This document shows positions 28,465 to 38,119 of a stretch of DNA of 64,000 bases, piece by piece. The notes below the pieces were generated by a model. The model ran no database searches, was not told the origin of the DNA, and worked only from the letters and a program-made list of their open reading frames with translations. Source of the DNA: Oleiphilus messinensis (lineage in GTDB: Bacteria; Pseudomonadota; Gammaproteobacteria; Pseudomonadales; Oleiphilaceae); NCBI RefSeq assembly GCF_002162375.1, contig NZ_CP021425.1:2043501-2107500 (forward strand), written 5' to 3'. Each line of letters starts with the position of its first letter. The stretch's first letter is position 1. The translations under genes were made by a program, and so were the position numbers.

Positions 28465-29397
28465 GCCTTTGCGCTGAGGATTAAATTGACTCCAACTGGA
28501 TAAAACGAGACCCGCCAGCGTCGCGATACCGCCAAAAATATGGTGCCAGTAGAGGGTTTCATTCAAAACCATGTTTGCCAGTAATGCCGTGAACACCGGT
28601 ATCAAGTAGCTGAAAATGGAGGCTATCCCCGGGCCCACCTGACGTATGCCGAAATTCCACAAAATATAGGCTGCAGCCGATGGAAAGATCCCAACATAGG
28701 CCAGTATCCAGAATAGCTCCCCGGATAGATCCGGTATTTTCGAGGATGTGCTGTTGCTGAAGAGAAAAAATGGCAGCAACAAAAAAAGCCCAATACTGAC
28801 CTGTACACAAAACAGCGCGAAAGGAGGGAGTTCCGGCTGCCATTTTTTGAGTAAAACCGAATAGAGTGACCAGCACGCCACTGCAGCCCCCATAATTAAA
28901 TCTCCCGGGTTGAACTTCAGCGCAAATAGAGCGCTGAGTGCGCCTCCGCTCAATATGATCAGTGTCCCCAGCAAGCTGATGCCAGCACCGGTAATTTCTG
29001 TTGCAGAAGGCCTCCAGGGCAACAACATCATACTGAACAGGATTGTACCTACCGGTAACGCGGTATTCACGAGCGTGATATTGATTGCGGTTGTGAAGTG
29101 TGCTGCGCTATAGAGAAGCGAGTTGTAGCAGGTGATGCTCAAAAATGACAATATGACCAAGTGCCAAAGCTGGCGCTTGATTTCAACCTGATAGCGAATA
29201 AGGTATCGCAAGGTAAGCGGCAGGAACAGTGTGAATGGAATGGCCCAACGCCAAAATGCGAGGCTGACGGGATCAATCAGGTGGCTGCTTAGCTTGGCTG
29301 CAATGGCGTTGCCGGCCCAGAAAAACGAAGTCAATATCAGTCCAGTCAGGGCCAGCGCGGTCGATTGATTGGAATTTGCAGAAGGAAAAGCAGGCAT
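28399..29397 (-). CDS. EamA-family (DMT superfamily) transporter
   Basis: The 332-residue product has ten predicted membrane helices in two EamA repeats (about 13-150 and 168-305), as in the drug/metabolite transporters that export amino acids or other small molecules. The first repeat begins with SFFWAGNAIAAKLSS and the second ends with LNETLYWHHIFGG. The last 30 residues are polar and are encoded in the overlap with the convergent DoxX gene, so the stop may have been lost and moved. The substrate cannot be predicted. Confidence 0.88.
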   Translation of the reverse strand: MPAFPSANSNQSTALALTGLILTSFFWAGNAIAAKLSSHLIDPVSLAFWRWAIPFTLFLPLTLRYLIRYQVEIKRQLWHLVILSFLSITCYNSLLYSAAHFTTAINITLVNTALPVGTILFSMMLLPWRPSATEITGAGISLLGTLIILSGGALSALFALKFNPGDLIMGAAVACWSLYSVLLKKWQPELPPFALFCVQVSIGLFLLLPFFLFSNSTSSKIPDLSGELFWILAYVGIFPSAAAYILWNFGIRQVGPGIASIFSYLIPVFTALLANMVLNETLYWHHIFGGIATLAGLVLSSWSQFNPQRKGSRFQFPVQQTPVSGPGRKQEQ

Positions 29398-29576
29398 CTT
29401 TTATCTCTATAATGATGGCTCTTAATTGAGTGTTCGAGTGTTTTTGGCAGGGGGCTCGTTATCTGGTGAGGTTGGCTGCACCTTGGCACTCATGTTTTGC
29501 ATTTTCAAGGTAGATGAGAAAACAGCAGTCGTAAGTAAAATTTGTGGTCGATTATGTTAACAGGAAAAATTGATTC

Positions 29577-30680
29577 ATGCTGAAAGTGGATGTTGTCGTT
29601 ATTGGCGGCGGCTTGGTTGGTCTTGCTATTGCTCGTGCTCTGGCCGTGGAGGGGTATCAGGTTGTTTTATTTGAGCGAAATAACCTTCCCGGAGAGGAAA
29701 CTTCGTCCCGAAATAGCGAAGTGATTCATGCGGGGATCTATTATCCACAACAGAGTCTGAAAGCAGAGCTCTGCGTTCGCGGTAAGCAATTGTTGTATGA
29801 CTACTGTGAGCGTCACAAGGTTGCTTATCATAGATGTGGCAAGTTTATAGTGGCCACGAATGAAGCCCAGATAGGACAGTTGGAGCGAATTAAACACAAT
29901 GCGATGTTGAATGGCGTGACCGACCTTGACCGATTGTCACGCAGGGCGTTTTCGGATGATTTACCTGGAATATCTGCACTTGAAGCCCTTTATTCGCCTT
30001 CAACTGGAATTGTCGACAGTCACGGGCTCATTCAGGCCTATTTTGCGGATGCGGAAAATGCAGGTGCCATGCTCTGTCTGCGTCACAATGTCCTGGAAGG
30101 AGCGGCTGCGAAGCACGAGTTCAGATTACAGGTGCGAGGACCGGATGGTGCTAATTTCTCTATTTTGTCGGAACATTTGATCACGGCTTCCGGCCTTCAT
30201 TCCGAGCATGTGTTACAAACGCTATCCGGTCTGGATACAAAGCATATTCCATGTATCGGTTACGCCAAAGGCAGCTATTTTGCGTTGACTGGGAAAGTAC
30301 CTTATCGGTCACTGATTTATCCTGTTCCCGAACCCGGCGGGCTTGGCGTGCACCTCACCCTGGATTTGGCCGGGCGAGCCCGATTTGGTCCTGATGTTGA
30401 GTGGGTTGAGCAACTCGATTACCGGGTTGATCATGACCGTAAAATCCGATTTGTTGAGGCGATTCGCCGGTATTGGCCTGATGTCCCGGTTCAGAACCTG
30501 ACTGCAGAATATTCTGGAATCCGTCCGAAGTTGGTCAGGGCGGGAGAGCCGGATGCTGACTTTCTTATTCAAACTGCAGTGCAGCACCAAATCCCTGGTT
30601 TGATCAATTTGTTGGGTATTGAGTCTCCGGGGTTAACTGCAAGCCTGGCGCTGGCAGAGAGAGTTACGCAACTTTTTTGA
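29577..30680 (+). CDS. FAD-dependent oxidoreductase, L-2-hydroxyglutarate dehydrogenase-like
   Basis: The 367-residue product belongs to the DAO-type flavoprotein group that includes L2HGDH/LhgO. It has a dinucleotide-binding start (VVVIGGGLVGLAIARAL), the motif SRNSEVIHAGIYYP that is highly typical of L2HGDH, and the C-terminal FAD contact LLGIESPGLTASLALAE. LhgO oxidises L-2-hydroxyglutarate to 2-oxoglutarate at the membrane quinone pool. It lies 179 bases past the divergent EamA gene and converges on comF, with no csiD/gab context, so the substrate is inferred. Confidence 0.82.
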   Translation: MLKVDVVVIGGGLVGLAIARALAVEGYQVVLFERNNLPGEETSSRNSEVIHAGIYYPQQSLKAELCVRGKQLLYDYCERHKVAYHRCGKFIVATNEAQIGQLERIKHNAMLNGVTDLDRLSRRAFSDDLPGISALEALYSPSTGIVDSHGLIQAYFADAENAGAMLCLRHNVLEGAAAKHEFRLQVRGPDGANFSILSEHLITASGLHSEHVLQTLSGLDTKHIPCIGYAKGSYFALTGKVPYRSLIYPVPEPGGLGVHLTLDLAGRARFGPDVEWVEQLDYRVDHDRKIRFVEAIRRYWPDVPVQNLTAEYSGIRPKLVRAGEPDADFLIQTAVQHQIPGLINLLGIESPGLTASLALAERVTQLF

Positions 30681-30695
30681 CAAACGTCAGCAGAC

Positions 30696-31490
30696 CTAGA
30701 GCTTGGGCGGCGGGGTTCTGGCCAGGCAAAAAGCGCTTACCTTTGCTACATTCATCTGTTTTAGCAACATTCCCACGGATTCCAAGGTTGCCCCGGTTGT
30801 CATGACGTCGTCTACCAGCAGTACGTTTAGACCATTTAGCTGCTCTGCAACTCGGTCTTTGACGGTAAAAGCTTCCTTCAGGTTTTTGATTCGATCTTTC
30901 CGGGATAAGGCTGCCTGATTGGGCCTGGCCCGGTTATCCATACTCAGCCACCTGGAATGCACAGGAATACCTGAACGTTTTCCGATCGCTTTGCTCAATG
31001 TCTCGGTCTGACTGAAGCCTCTTTGTTTCCACTTGTTGCGGCTTTGGGGAATGGGCAAAATCACATCGACCTGATTTATTGTCTCCAGATTCAGAGATGT
31101 GTTAAGTAGTTGCCAATATAAATCGGCCAGGTTCGCGCAGATCTTTCCGGCATCCCGTCGGTGTTGATATTTATAGCGGTGCAGTAACTGTGCGATGGGA
31201 AAGCCGTAGTGAAAACAGGCGCGAACGGTGTCCAATTTGCTGGAATGGGTTCTGCAGGCTGCACAATCTGGAATCAGGCTTGACGTGGGAAGGGCGCAGC
31301 GTAAGCAATAAGTGAGATTCCACGGTAAATCCCTCAGGCAAGGTTCGCAAATCGAAAGTTTTGTTTTGCTGTCAGCCAGGCATAAATAGCAATGTCTGGG
31401 CAGGTTGCAGTAGTTCGTGTTAATAGAGCGGTTAACCAAAAAGTTGATTTTGGTTGACAGCGACAAGTGAGTCCGTAAGATATCGTCCAT
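30696..31490 (-). CDS. comF: ComF family phosphoribosyltransferase-like protein
   Basis: ComF (GntX-like) proteins combine an N-terminal zinc-finger region with a PRPP-binding domain and are needed for DNA uptake in naturally competent species. The 264-residue product has two cysteine pairs near residues 34-50 (CYLCLAD, CEPCLRD), two more at YCLRC and CAAC, and the PRTase loop VLLVDDVMTTGATLES. It sits divergently 94 bases from bioB, as in many gammaproteobacteria. Whether it acts in competence or carbon use here is not known. Confidence 0.9.
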   Translation of the reverse strand: MDDILRTHLSLSTKINFLVNRSINTNYCNLPRHCYLCLADSKTKLSICEPCLRDLPWNLTYCLRCALPTSSLIPDCAACRTHSSKLDTVRACFHYGFPIAQLLHRYKYQHRRDAGKICANLADLYWQLLNTSLNLETINQVDVILPIPQSRNKWKQRGFSQTETLSKAIGKRSGIPVHSRWLSMDNRARPNQAALSRKDRIKNLKEAFTVKDRVAEQLNGLNVLLVDDVMTTGATLESVGMLLKQMNVAKVSAFCLARTPPPKL

Positions 31491-31557
31491 GATCTTTTTT
31501 AAGTTTCAAATCAATTCTGCATGATAACCAGCACCTGATTTGAAATAAACCTCAATT

Positions 31558-31584
31558 AAGGCGATTAATTCAAGGCGATTAATT
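31558..31584 (+). repeat. Tandem 13-bp duplication just before the bioB start
   Basis: AAGGCGATTAATT occurs at 31558-31570 and again at 31572-31584, ending directly at the bioB ATG. Each copy holds an AAGG ribosome-site core. The second is well placed (13 bases), and the first is a displaced copy. Confidence 0.8.
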
Positions 31585-32643
31585 ATGGCAGCGACGTCTG
31601 AAATCCGACACGACTGGACTTTGAAAGAAGTTAACGCGCTTTTTGCGCTCCCGTTCAATGATTTGTTGTTTCAGGCGCAGACCGTGCACCGTCAACATTT
31701 TGACCCGAACGCGGTACAGGTTAGCACGTTGTTGTCGATCAAGACGGGGGCTTGTCCTGAGGATTGTAAATATTGCCCGCAAAGCGGCCACTACAACACA
31801 GGTCTCGAAAAAGAAAAACTTCTCGAGATTGAGAAGGTTGTCCAAGAAGCACAAACCGCCAAGGAAAAAGGGGCCACTCGGTTCTGCATGGGAGCGGCAT
31901 GGCGTAACCCTCGGGAAAAGGATATGCCCTACGTTCTGGAAATGGTTCGCCGCGTCAAAGAGCTTAAGCTGGAAACCTGTATGACCTTGGGCATGCTGGA
32001 TTCTGATCAGGCGCAATCTTTAAAAAATGCCGGCCTCGATTACTACAACCACAATCTGGATACCTCTGAGCAGTTCTACAACCACATTATTACCACCCGC
32101 ACGTATGACGATCGATTGAAGACATTGGCAAACGTTCGGGATGCCGGTATGAAAGTTTGTTGCGGCGGCATTCTGGGTATGGGGGAGTCTGCGGATGACC
32201 GTTCCGGTTTGTTGATGCAGTTGGCGAATCTGCCCCAGCATCCGGAAAGTGTTCCGGTAAACATGTTGGTTAAAGTCCAAGGTACTCCACTGGAAGAAGT
32301 TGAAGACTTGGATCCGTTTGAGTTTATCCGCACGATTGCGGTGGCACGTATCATGATGCCTGCATCACATGTTCGTCTTTCTGCAGGACGGGAAGAAATG
32401 AATGAGCAAATGCAGGCGCTTTGTTTCATGGCTGGAGCGAACTCAATCTTCTATGGCGAGAAGTTGTTGACCACTGCAAACCCTGAGGCGGATAAAGACC
32501 GTATGTTGTTCCAGAAGCTTGGCATTCATCCGGAACCGTACACAACGGAACACAATGAAGATCAGGAAGAACATGCCATTATCGAAGCCATGGAGCACGA
32601 GCGAAACAAGCAGTTCTTTTATGATGCGAGTAAAAGTGCTTAA
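31585..32643 (+). CDS. bioB: Biotin synthase BioB
   Basis: BioB is the radical-SAM enzyme that inserts sulfur into dethiobiotin to make biotin. The 352-residue product has the radical-SAM cysteines [10 protein letters not shown] (with the third Cys after Tyr), the motif [15 protein letters not shown], and the residues around [12 protein letters not shown] that line the substrate site. The [2Fe-2S] cluster cysteines and arginine are also in place ([28 protein letters not shown]). It is the first gene of the bioBFHCD operon. Confidence 0.98.
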   Translation: MAATSEIRHDWTLKEVNALFALPFNDLLFQAQTVHRQHFDPNAVQVSTLLSIKTGACPEDCKYCPQSGHYNTGLEKEKLLEIEKVVQEAQTAKEKGATRFCMGAAWRNPREKDMPYVLEMVRRVKELKLETCMTLGMLDSDQAQSLKNAGLDYYNHNLDTSEQFYNHIITTRTYDDRLKTLANVRDAGMKVCCGGILGMGESADDRSGLLMQLANLPQHPESVPVNMLVKVQGTPLEEVEDLDPFEFIRTIAVARIMMPASHVRLSAGREEMNEQMQALCFMAGANSIFYGEKLLTTANPEADKDRMLFQKLGIHPEPYTTEHNEDQEEHAIIEAMEHERNKQFFYDASKSA

Positions 32644-32699
32644 GCTCGGCCAGTGTTGTGTTGGGACTGCGTGTCCGTAAACGGAGAGCATAGATTGCC

Positions 32700-33881
32700 A
32701 TGGCATTTGCACACCTGAAAAAAGATTTAGGCGTACGGAAAGAGCAGGGTTTGTTCCGTAAGCGGAGCACGTTGGGCTCGCCTCAGGATGTGAACGCCGT
32801 GCTGGATAATGAACGATATCTGTCGTTTTGTGCAAACGATTATCTCGGGCTCGCCAACCACCCTGAAATTGTTGAGGCATTCCAGGCCGCAAGTCGAAAA
32901 TGGGGGGTAGGGGCCGGAGCGTCACACCTGGTTAGTGGTCATCATCTCGAGCACGAGCTTTTGGAGGATGCCTTGGCCAAGTGGCTGGGGCGTTCCCGTG
33001 TGCTGCTTTTCTCTACAGGCTACATGGCTAATCTGGGCACAGTCACTGCACTGCTCAGGCGCAGTGATACCGTGCTCCAGGATCGTTTGAACCATGCATC
33101 GTTACTGGATGCAGGTTTACTGTCTGGAGCGCGCTTTCAACGTTATTTGCATAATGATCTCGAGAGCCTCAAGGCTAAGCTGGCGAAGGCACCTGAAGGC
33201 GGTGAAAAACTTATCGTGACCGATGGTGTCTTCAGTATGGACGGCGATGTTGCGCCAGTTCGGGCTCTGGCTAAAGCTGCTCGGGAGCATGATGCCTGGC
33301 TTATGGTCGATGATGCCCATGGTTTCGGCGTATTGGGCCAGAATGGTGAAGGTCTGGTAAACTCTGAAGGGCTCGATGAGAATGATGTGCAAATTCTGGT
33401 AGGGACACTGGGAAAGGCCTTCGGAACTGCGGGAGCCTTTGTTGCGGGGAGTGACGAACTAATTGACTACCTCTCGCAATTTGCCCGGAGCTACATCTAT
33501 ACCACAGCAATGCCGCCTGCAATAGCGTCTGCGACAAACGTCGCATTGAGGCTTATCCAGGAAGAGGCATGGCGCCGTCAACACCTTTCTGAATTGATCA
33601 CCCATTTCCGCACTGAAGCGCTGGGTATGAACCTCCAGCTACTGCCCTCTGAAACGCCCATTCAGCCCGTAATTGTTGGTGATAGCGAACTTGCTATTGC
33701 CTGGAACGAGCATTTAAAGTCGCTTGGACTCTGGGTTACAGCCATTCGCCCTCCCACAGTGCCTGCCGGTAGTGCTCGACTCAGAGTTACTTTTTCCGCT
33801 AATCATTCTATTGGCGATGTGGATCGGTTGCTACAGGGGCTTTGTTCCTGTTTGCAGCGTTGGCCTGTGGAAGCGGGTTAG
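32700..33881 (+). CDS. bioF: 8-amino-7-oxononanoate synthase BioF
   Basis: BioF is the PLP enzyme that condenses pimeloyl-ACP (or CoA) with alanine, the first step of ring assembly. The 393-residue product has the fold-type I pattern: [14 protein letters not shown] at the start, [20 protein letters not shown], and the Schiff-base lysine in [13 protein letters not shown]. It starts 56 bases after bioB and ends three bases before bioH. Confidence 0.97.
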   Translation: MAFAHLKKDLGVRKEQGLFRKRSTLGSPQDVNAVLDNERYLSFCANDYLGLANHPEIVEAFQAASRKWGVGAGASHLVSGHHLEHELLEDALAKWLGRSRVLLFSTGYMANLGTVTALLRRSDTVLQDRLNHASLLDAGLLSGARFQRYLHNDLESLKAKLAKAPEGGEKLIVTDGVFSMDGDVAPVRALAKAAREHDAWLMVDDAHGFGVLGQNGEGLVNSEGLDENDVQILVGTLGKAFGTAGAFVAGSDELIDYLSQFARSYIYTTAMPPAIASATNVALRLIQEEAWRRQHLSELITHFRTEALGMNLQLLPSETPIQPVIVGDSELAIAWNEHLKSLGLWVTAIRPPTVPAGSARLRVTFSANHSIGDVDRLLQGLCSCLQRWPVEAG

Positions 33882-33884
33882 GGT

Positions 33885-34697
33885 ATGGCTGATTCTGCGC
33901 TAAAAGATCACACTGGTTTGGTGATTGTCAATGGTTGGGCGATGCCGGGTGTTGTCTGGGAACCGTTGTTACATGCACTGGCGTGTGGAAGAAGCATCAC
34001 TCAGATTAATCTTGATCGGTCTTATTCGCTCGAGCAATGGTTGAGGCATCTGGCAGAAGTTTTACCAGAAAAAGCAGTGATTATTGGCTGGTCACTGGGT
34101 GCTCAGATTGCGATAGAGTACGCTGCCCGAAATCCGGAGCGGGTGCTCGCATTGACAGCACTGGCCAGTTCTCCCTGTTTTGTACAACGAGTTGGCTCAG
34201 GTTGGTTGGCCGGTCAGTCTGAGGATACGCTTAACGGGTTCCGGAGAATGGTTTCTTTGCCGCCTAAACGTCTTCTCTCGCGATTTCTTGCGTTGCAATC
34301 GCTTGGTGGTATGACGAAAACGGCCAATATCCTTGGACGCTTGCAGTCTCAGGACTTTGGGCCAGAATTGAGCCAAGACGTGTTGCACGCTGGATTAAAT
34401 ATACTTGCAGAATCTGATTCCAGAGAGGCGCTTCAATCGTTGTCGATTCCGGTGCAGTATATTCTGGGTGAGACTGACTCGGTTGTTAAGCTGAGTGCTG
34501 ACCAGTTGCACGCAGTGAGTCATCAAATTCAGATTTCGGTTATCCCGGGAATGGGGCACTATCCATTTGGTAGCCTGGTTGATCAGATTGCCGCAAAATT
34601 ATGCAGCTTCTGGTCTTCGTGTCCCCCGTCAGTTCAAACTATTGTGAAGGAGGCCATTCGAACAACGAATCCCCTTCCAGACTGTGAGAGGATGTAA
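33885..34697 (+). CDS. bioH: Pimeloyl-ACP methyl ester carboxylesterase BioH
   Basis: BioH removes the methyl ester from pimeloyl-ACP methyl ester and so ends pimelate chain building. The 270-residue alpha/beta hydrolase has the nucleophile elbow GWSLGAQ, an acid in LGETDSVVKL and the histidine in IPGMGHYPF. The ATG lies three bases after the bioF stop, and the TAATG junction overlaps the bioC start by one base. It is somewhat diverged from E. coli BioH. The operon position makes the assignment firm. Confidence 0.9.
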   Translation: MADSALKDHTGLVIVNGWAMPGVVWEPLLHALACGRSITQINLDRSYSLEQWLRHLAEVLPEKAVIIGWSLGAQIAIEYAARNPERVLALTALASSPCFVQRVGSGWLAGQSEDTLNGFRRMVSLPPKRLLSRFLALQSLGGMTKTANILGRLQSQDFGPELSQDVLHAGLNILAESDSREALQSLSIPVQYILGETDSVVKLSADQLHAVSHQIQISVIPGMGHYPFGSLVDQIAAKLCSFWSSCPPSVQTIVKEAIRTTNPLPDCERM

Positions 34698-35569
34698 TGA
34701 GTGCCGCGAATGTAGAGTATAAGGTTGACTCTGTCTTGAATGCACCAAGTTCATTGGACGATATTCTGGATAAACGCTTGGTGGCCTCTTCCTTTTCGAA
34801 GGCGGCGAATACATACAATGCTGCTGCGCATTTGCAAAAAGCGGTGGCAACAAATCTGATGAAAACGGTTGATGCTGTTGGCTGGAGGCCCGAGCGTTGT
34901 GCAAAGGCGCTGGATATGGGCACGGGAACCGGTTACATGGCCCCGGTTATTAAACAGCATTTCGGTGTTGAAAGTCTAATCGCACTGGACTTGGCAGAAG
35001 GAATGTTGAATTTTGGTCAACGCCAACCCGATTGTCGCAGTGCGGTTGACGGGTTTGTCTGCGCAGATATTGAGAATCTTCCGTTTGCTGCGTCTCAATT
35101 TGACTTGATTTTTTCTTCCCTTGCGGTGCAGTGGTGTCACGCCTTTTCCACGGTCATTGAGCAGGTGGCTGATGCGCTGAAACCCGGTGGAACAGCCTGT
35201 CTTTCGACACTTCTTCAGGGGACGCTCCATGAATTGCAGTCCGCCTGGAGTGTGGTTGACGGATTTCAGCATGTGAATCAGTTCTTAACGATTGATGCGG
35301 TGAAACAAATCCTGGTCAATGCCAAAGGGGAATCATTTCAGGATTTCCGGGTTGTGCAGGAAACTCGAGAGCTACAGTATGATTCGGTTCGCAATCTGAG
35401 CCGTGAACTGAAAGATTTGGGTGCACATAATGTCACACCCAAACGCTCCACCCATGTTACCGGGAAACAACGAATTCGTGCTCTGCAGGCGGCTTATGAG
35501 CATTATCGAATGGCGAATGGAAAGCTCCCGGCCACGTACAACGTTTGCTACATACTGTTGAAGAAATAA
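34697..35569 (+). CDS. bioC: Malonyl-ACP O-methyltransferase BioC
   Basis: BioC methylates malonyl-ACP so that it can enter fatty-acid synthesis as a disguised primer for pimelate. The 290-residue product has the family start VASSFSKAANTYNAAAHLQ, the SAM-binding ALDMGTGTGYMAPVI, and FDLIFSSLAVQWC. Translational coupling with bioH (shared A in TAATG) is likely. Confidence 0.95.
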   Translation: MSAANVEYKVDSVLNAPSSLDDILDKRLVASSFSKAANTYNAAAHLQKAVATNLMKTVDAVGWRPERCAKALDMGTGTGYMAPVIKQHFGVESLIALDLAEGMLNFGQRQPDCRSAVDGFVCADIENLPFAASQFDLIFSSLAVQWCHAFSTVIEQVADALKPGGTACLSTLLQGTLHELQSAWSVVDGFQHVNQFLTIDAVKQILVNAKGESFQDFRVVQETRELQYDSVRNLSRELKDLGAHNVTPKRSTHVTGKQRIRALQAAYEHYRMANGKLPATYNVCYILLKK

Positions 35570-35611
35570 CGACACGCTTAGGGTCAAGAGATCTTTGTAT
35601 CGAGTACCAAT

Positions 35612-36292
35612 ATGAAAAAAATATTTGTAACCGGCACGGATACCGATGCCGGGAAAACCTGGATCAGTGCGGCATTGTTGCACCGATTCTCCGAGGCGGG
35701 TCAGCGTTGCATCGGCTTGAAACCGGTTGCGGCAGGCTGTGAAAAAAATGAATCCGGAGATTTACGAAACAGCGATGCACTTTTGTTGCAAAACTACATG
35801 AGCGAATCGTTGCCTTATGAGCAGGTTAATCCAGTAGCCTTCGAAGAGCCGGTTGCCCCGCATCTTGCCGCTCAACGTGCAGGGCGGCATGTCACCTTGC
35901 AACGCCTGATAGGATTATGCCGTGGCGTAGAACTAAAGCGACCCGATTTGTTATTGATTGAGGGGGCTGGTGGGTGGCGTGTGCCATTGAATGAACAGGA
36001 AATGCTGTCAGGATTAGCAGTTGAGCTCCAGGCTGAAGTCATTCTGGTGGTTGGACTTAAGCTGGGTTGTATCAGTCATGCTTTGCTCACAGCGGAAGCG
36101 ATTATCAGAGACGGCCTCAAGCTTGCCGGTTGGGTTGCAAATCAGGCTTCAGAGGTCGAGATGGATTTGCTGCAAGAGAACATCGCAACACTCACCGCTT
36201 TAATACCTGCTCCCTGTCTGGGGGTTGTTCCTCATACTGCGACCATAGACGAAGCCGCGCTCAAATTAGAAGTTGACGCTCTGATTCCATAA
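35612..36292 (+). CDS. bioD: Dethiobiotin synthetase BioD
   Basis: BioD closes the ureido ring of dethiobiotin from 7,8-diaminononanoate, carbon dioxide and ATP. The 226-residue product has the P-loop GTDTDAGKTW, the substrate region KPVAAGCE and IEGAGGWRVPL. It is the last biotin gene of the run. bioA, needed for the preceding transamination, is not in the window and must lie elsewhere. Confidence 0.96.
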   Translation: MKKIFVTGTDTDAGKTWISAALLHRFSEAGQRCIGLKPVAAGCEKNESGDLRNSDALLLQNYMSESLPYEQVNPVAFEEPVAPHLAAQRAGRHVTLQRLIGLCRGVELKRPDLLLIEGAGGWRVPLNEQEMLSGLAVELQAEVILVVGLKLGCISHALLTAEAIIRDGLKLAGWVANQASEVEMDLLQENIATLTALIPAPCLGVVPHTATIDEAALKLEVDALIP

Positions 36293-36460
36293 GCGGCCTG
36301 CATAAGCTGTACCGTGATTGAAAAATAATCAATGATGTGATTAAATCGAAGAAGGCGGGTGATTTTTGTCCAGATTTGTCCAGGTATGGTCGACTTCGCC
36401 TGTTGAAGAATTGCAAATTGATACATGTTGTACAGAATCCCAGTGGGTGATTTCATCGTT

Positions 36461-36718
36461 ATGAGTGTTAGTTTAACGTTGCAAACAGGCGTAACCGGAG
36501 TGCAAAAAAGCATTTCGGGTATGGAGCAGGCGGCTCAAAAAGTGGCCGCTTCGGGCTCAGAGAATGTATCGTCATCGAATGGCGCATTGTCTTCACCTGC
36601 CGATATTGTCGAGCCTCTGGTAGAGTTGAAATTATACGAAGCGACCGCCAATGCATCTGCGAAAGTCGTCAAAACGGCGGATCAGGCATTGGGGACTCTT
36701 CTGGATATAAACGCTTAG
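36461..36718 (+). CDS. Small protein with flagellar rod-like C-terminus
   Basis: From the ATG at 36461 the product is 85 residues (an ATG at 36425 would add 12). The C-terminus, IVEPLVELKLYEATANASAK then KTADQALGTLLDI, looks like the C-terminal helix shared by flagellar rod and hook proteins such as FlgC. The N-terminal amphipathic SVSLTLQTGVTGVQ is also in that style, but the central domain of such proteins is missing. It follows bioD by about 170 bases and is 25 bases before the metalloprotease-like gene. A small unknown protein sits in the same place in Pseudomonas, from memory. The function is unknown. Confidence 0.65.
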   Translation: MSVSLTLQTGVTGVQKSISGMEQAAQKVAASGSENVSSSNGALSSPADIVEPLVELKLYEATANASAKVVKTADQALGTLLDINA

Positions 36719-36743
36719 CAAGGCGTAAACCGGGTTTAAATTG

Positions 36744-37757
36744 ATGCAGGCAATTAATGCTGGAGTCAGCCTTCCCGTGTCATCACAGGGTGGGGTTGCC
36801 ATCTCAAGTCAAGTGGCGCAAACTGTCGCCAAGCCCACTCTGGAATCATCGCAATTTCCAACGGTATCCGGAGTAGGTGGTGTTGCGTCTACCAATCCCG
36901 TCTCTGTTACTGTTTCGCTTGGCAATCCTAGTGCTCTGGAGAGTGGTGCGGCTCAGGTTTACTCTCTTGCTGAAGTTCGACGGGCAGAGGCTCCCCCGGC
37001 GAGTGCTACTCAAGGGGCAGAGCCCACGGTTGACGAAGGTCCGGCAGGGGATCCCGTAGAGGAGAATGCACGAGGTGCGCAGCCCGTTGAAGGTGTTCGC
37101 CCTGAGGCCCAGCCGAATGCTGATTCTGCAAGCGGTAATGCTCAATCGGCGCAGCCAGATGCGGCGTCTCAAGAGGGACGTGAATCTGCTCCTGATGACT
37201 CTAGTTCACAGCGTAATTCAGATAGTTCTTCCCAACGTTTTTCAGAAGCCGAACTGCAAGTGATTGAGCAATTAAAAGTGCGTGATCGAGAAGTGCGCTT
37301 GCACGAGGCGCAGCATCAGGCAGTTGGAGGGCAATATGCAGGTTCTGCAAGCTTCACTTATGAAACTGGCCCGAACGGTGTGCAATACGCTGTAGGGGGT
37401 GAAGTGGGTATCAGTTTGAGCAAGGTCTCTGGCAATCCTGAGGCCACCATTGCCAAAATGAGAACAGTCCGTAATGCGGCTTTAGCACCGGCAGAGCCAT
37501 CTTCTCAGGATCGCGCGGTAGCCGCCCAGGCGACCCAGATTATTTTGGAAAGCCAGAAAGAAATTGCTCTGGAAAAAGCTGAAGAATTGAAGTTGCAGCA
37601 ACAAGAGCGAGAAGAGCGAAGAGAAGAGCAGGCTGAGCGGACGACCGTGCCTGATTCGACTGCTGGAATTCAAACTTACGAAAATTTTATCCGCCTTGGG
37701 CAGGCTTACCAGGCGAGTCAGGCAGGCGCCACAAATTCGATTAGCGAATTTGTTTGA
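36744..37757 (+). CDS. Putative metalloprotease of the SprA-related (CJM1_0395-type) family
   Basis: The 337-residue product has a low-complexity N-terminal half (about 1-165) rich in Ala, Ser, Gln, Glu and Pro. The conserved core is about residues 170-270: a run of charged residues before VRLHEAQHQAVGGQYAGS, then GPNGVQYAVGGEVGI and PEATIAKMRTVRNAALAP. H187-E188 and H191 form an HExxH-type zinc site, which suggests a peptidase. Activity has not been shown for the family as far as I know. A Glu/Arg-rich coiled coil follows. No signal peptide is visible. The start at 36744 is preceded by a TTG and a weak ribosome site. Confidence 0.72.
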   Translation: MQAINAGVSLPVSSQGGVAISSQVAQTVAKPTLESSQFPTVSGVGGVASTNPVSVTVSLGNPSALESGAAQVYSLAEVRRAEAPPASATQGAEPTVDEGPAGDPVEENARGAQPVEGVRPEAQPNADSASGNAQSAQPDAASQEGRESAPDDSSSQRNSDSSSQRFSEAELQVIEQLKVRDREVRLHEAQHQAVGGQYAGSASFTYETGPNGVQYAVGGEVGISLSKVSGNPEATIAKMRTVRNAALAPAEPSSQDRAVAAQATQIILESQKEIALEKAEELKLQQQEREERREEQAERTTVPDSTAGIQTYENFIRLGQAYQASQAGATNSISEFV

Positions 37758-38090
37758 GCGTACTCCCACCTCTTACTTACGAGCCAAACTCACATTCAAT
37801 TCATGCTGTCCGAACTTAATTCTCTTTGATCGCGATCTGTCCATGATCTGCACAAATAGCGTGTGCACCAACTTGGTGGTTGAAATTGCTGGTGCACCGA
37901 AATTGGGATTTATGGGCTGATCCGCCAAAAGAGCGCGATTTGTTGCAAAATTTTACTGACTAAAAGCTCTAATTTTTTGATTTCTATTAAGTGTATGAAT
38001 TTAAATATATAAATCTTAAAAAAGATGTTTTTGTGAGCAAAATGTGAGCGATATTTGGCGGTTTGTGCGATCAATTTAAACGAATCAATC

Positions 38091-38119
38091 TTGACAATTC
38101 TTTTAACCAAACGTATGTT
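38091..38119 (+). promoter_or_regulatory. Sigma-70 promoter of the acyl-CoA dehydrogenase gene
   Basis: A perfect -35 TTGACA (38091-38096) is followed after exactly 17 bases by TATGTT (38114-38119, four of six matches). The -10 lies inside the operator-like repeat at 38108-38121. Confidence 0.6.

Noticed and set aside
37758-38090. A small RNA or gene in the AT-rich gap before the dehydrogenase
   Set aside because: No promoter-terminator pair or conserved reading frame could be seen by eye.
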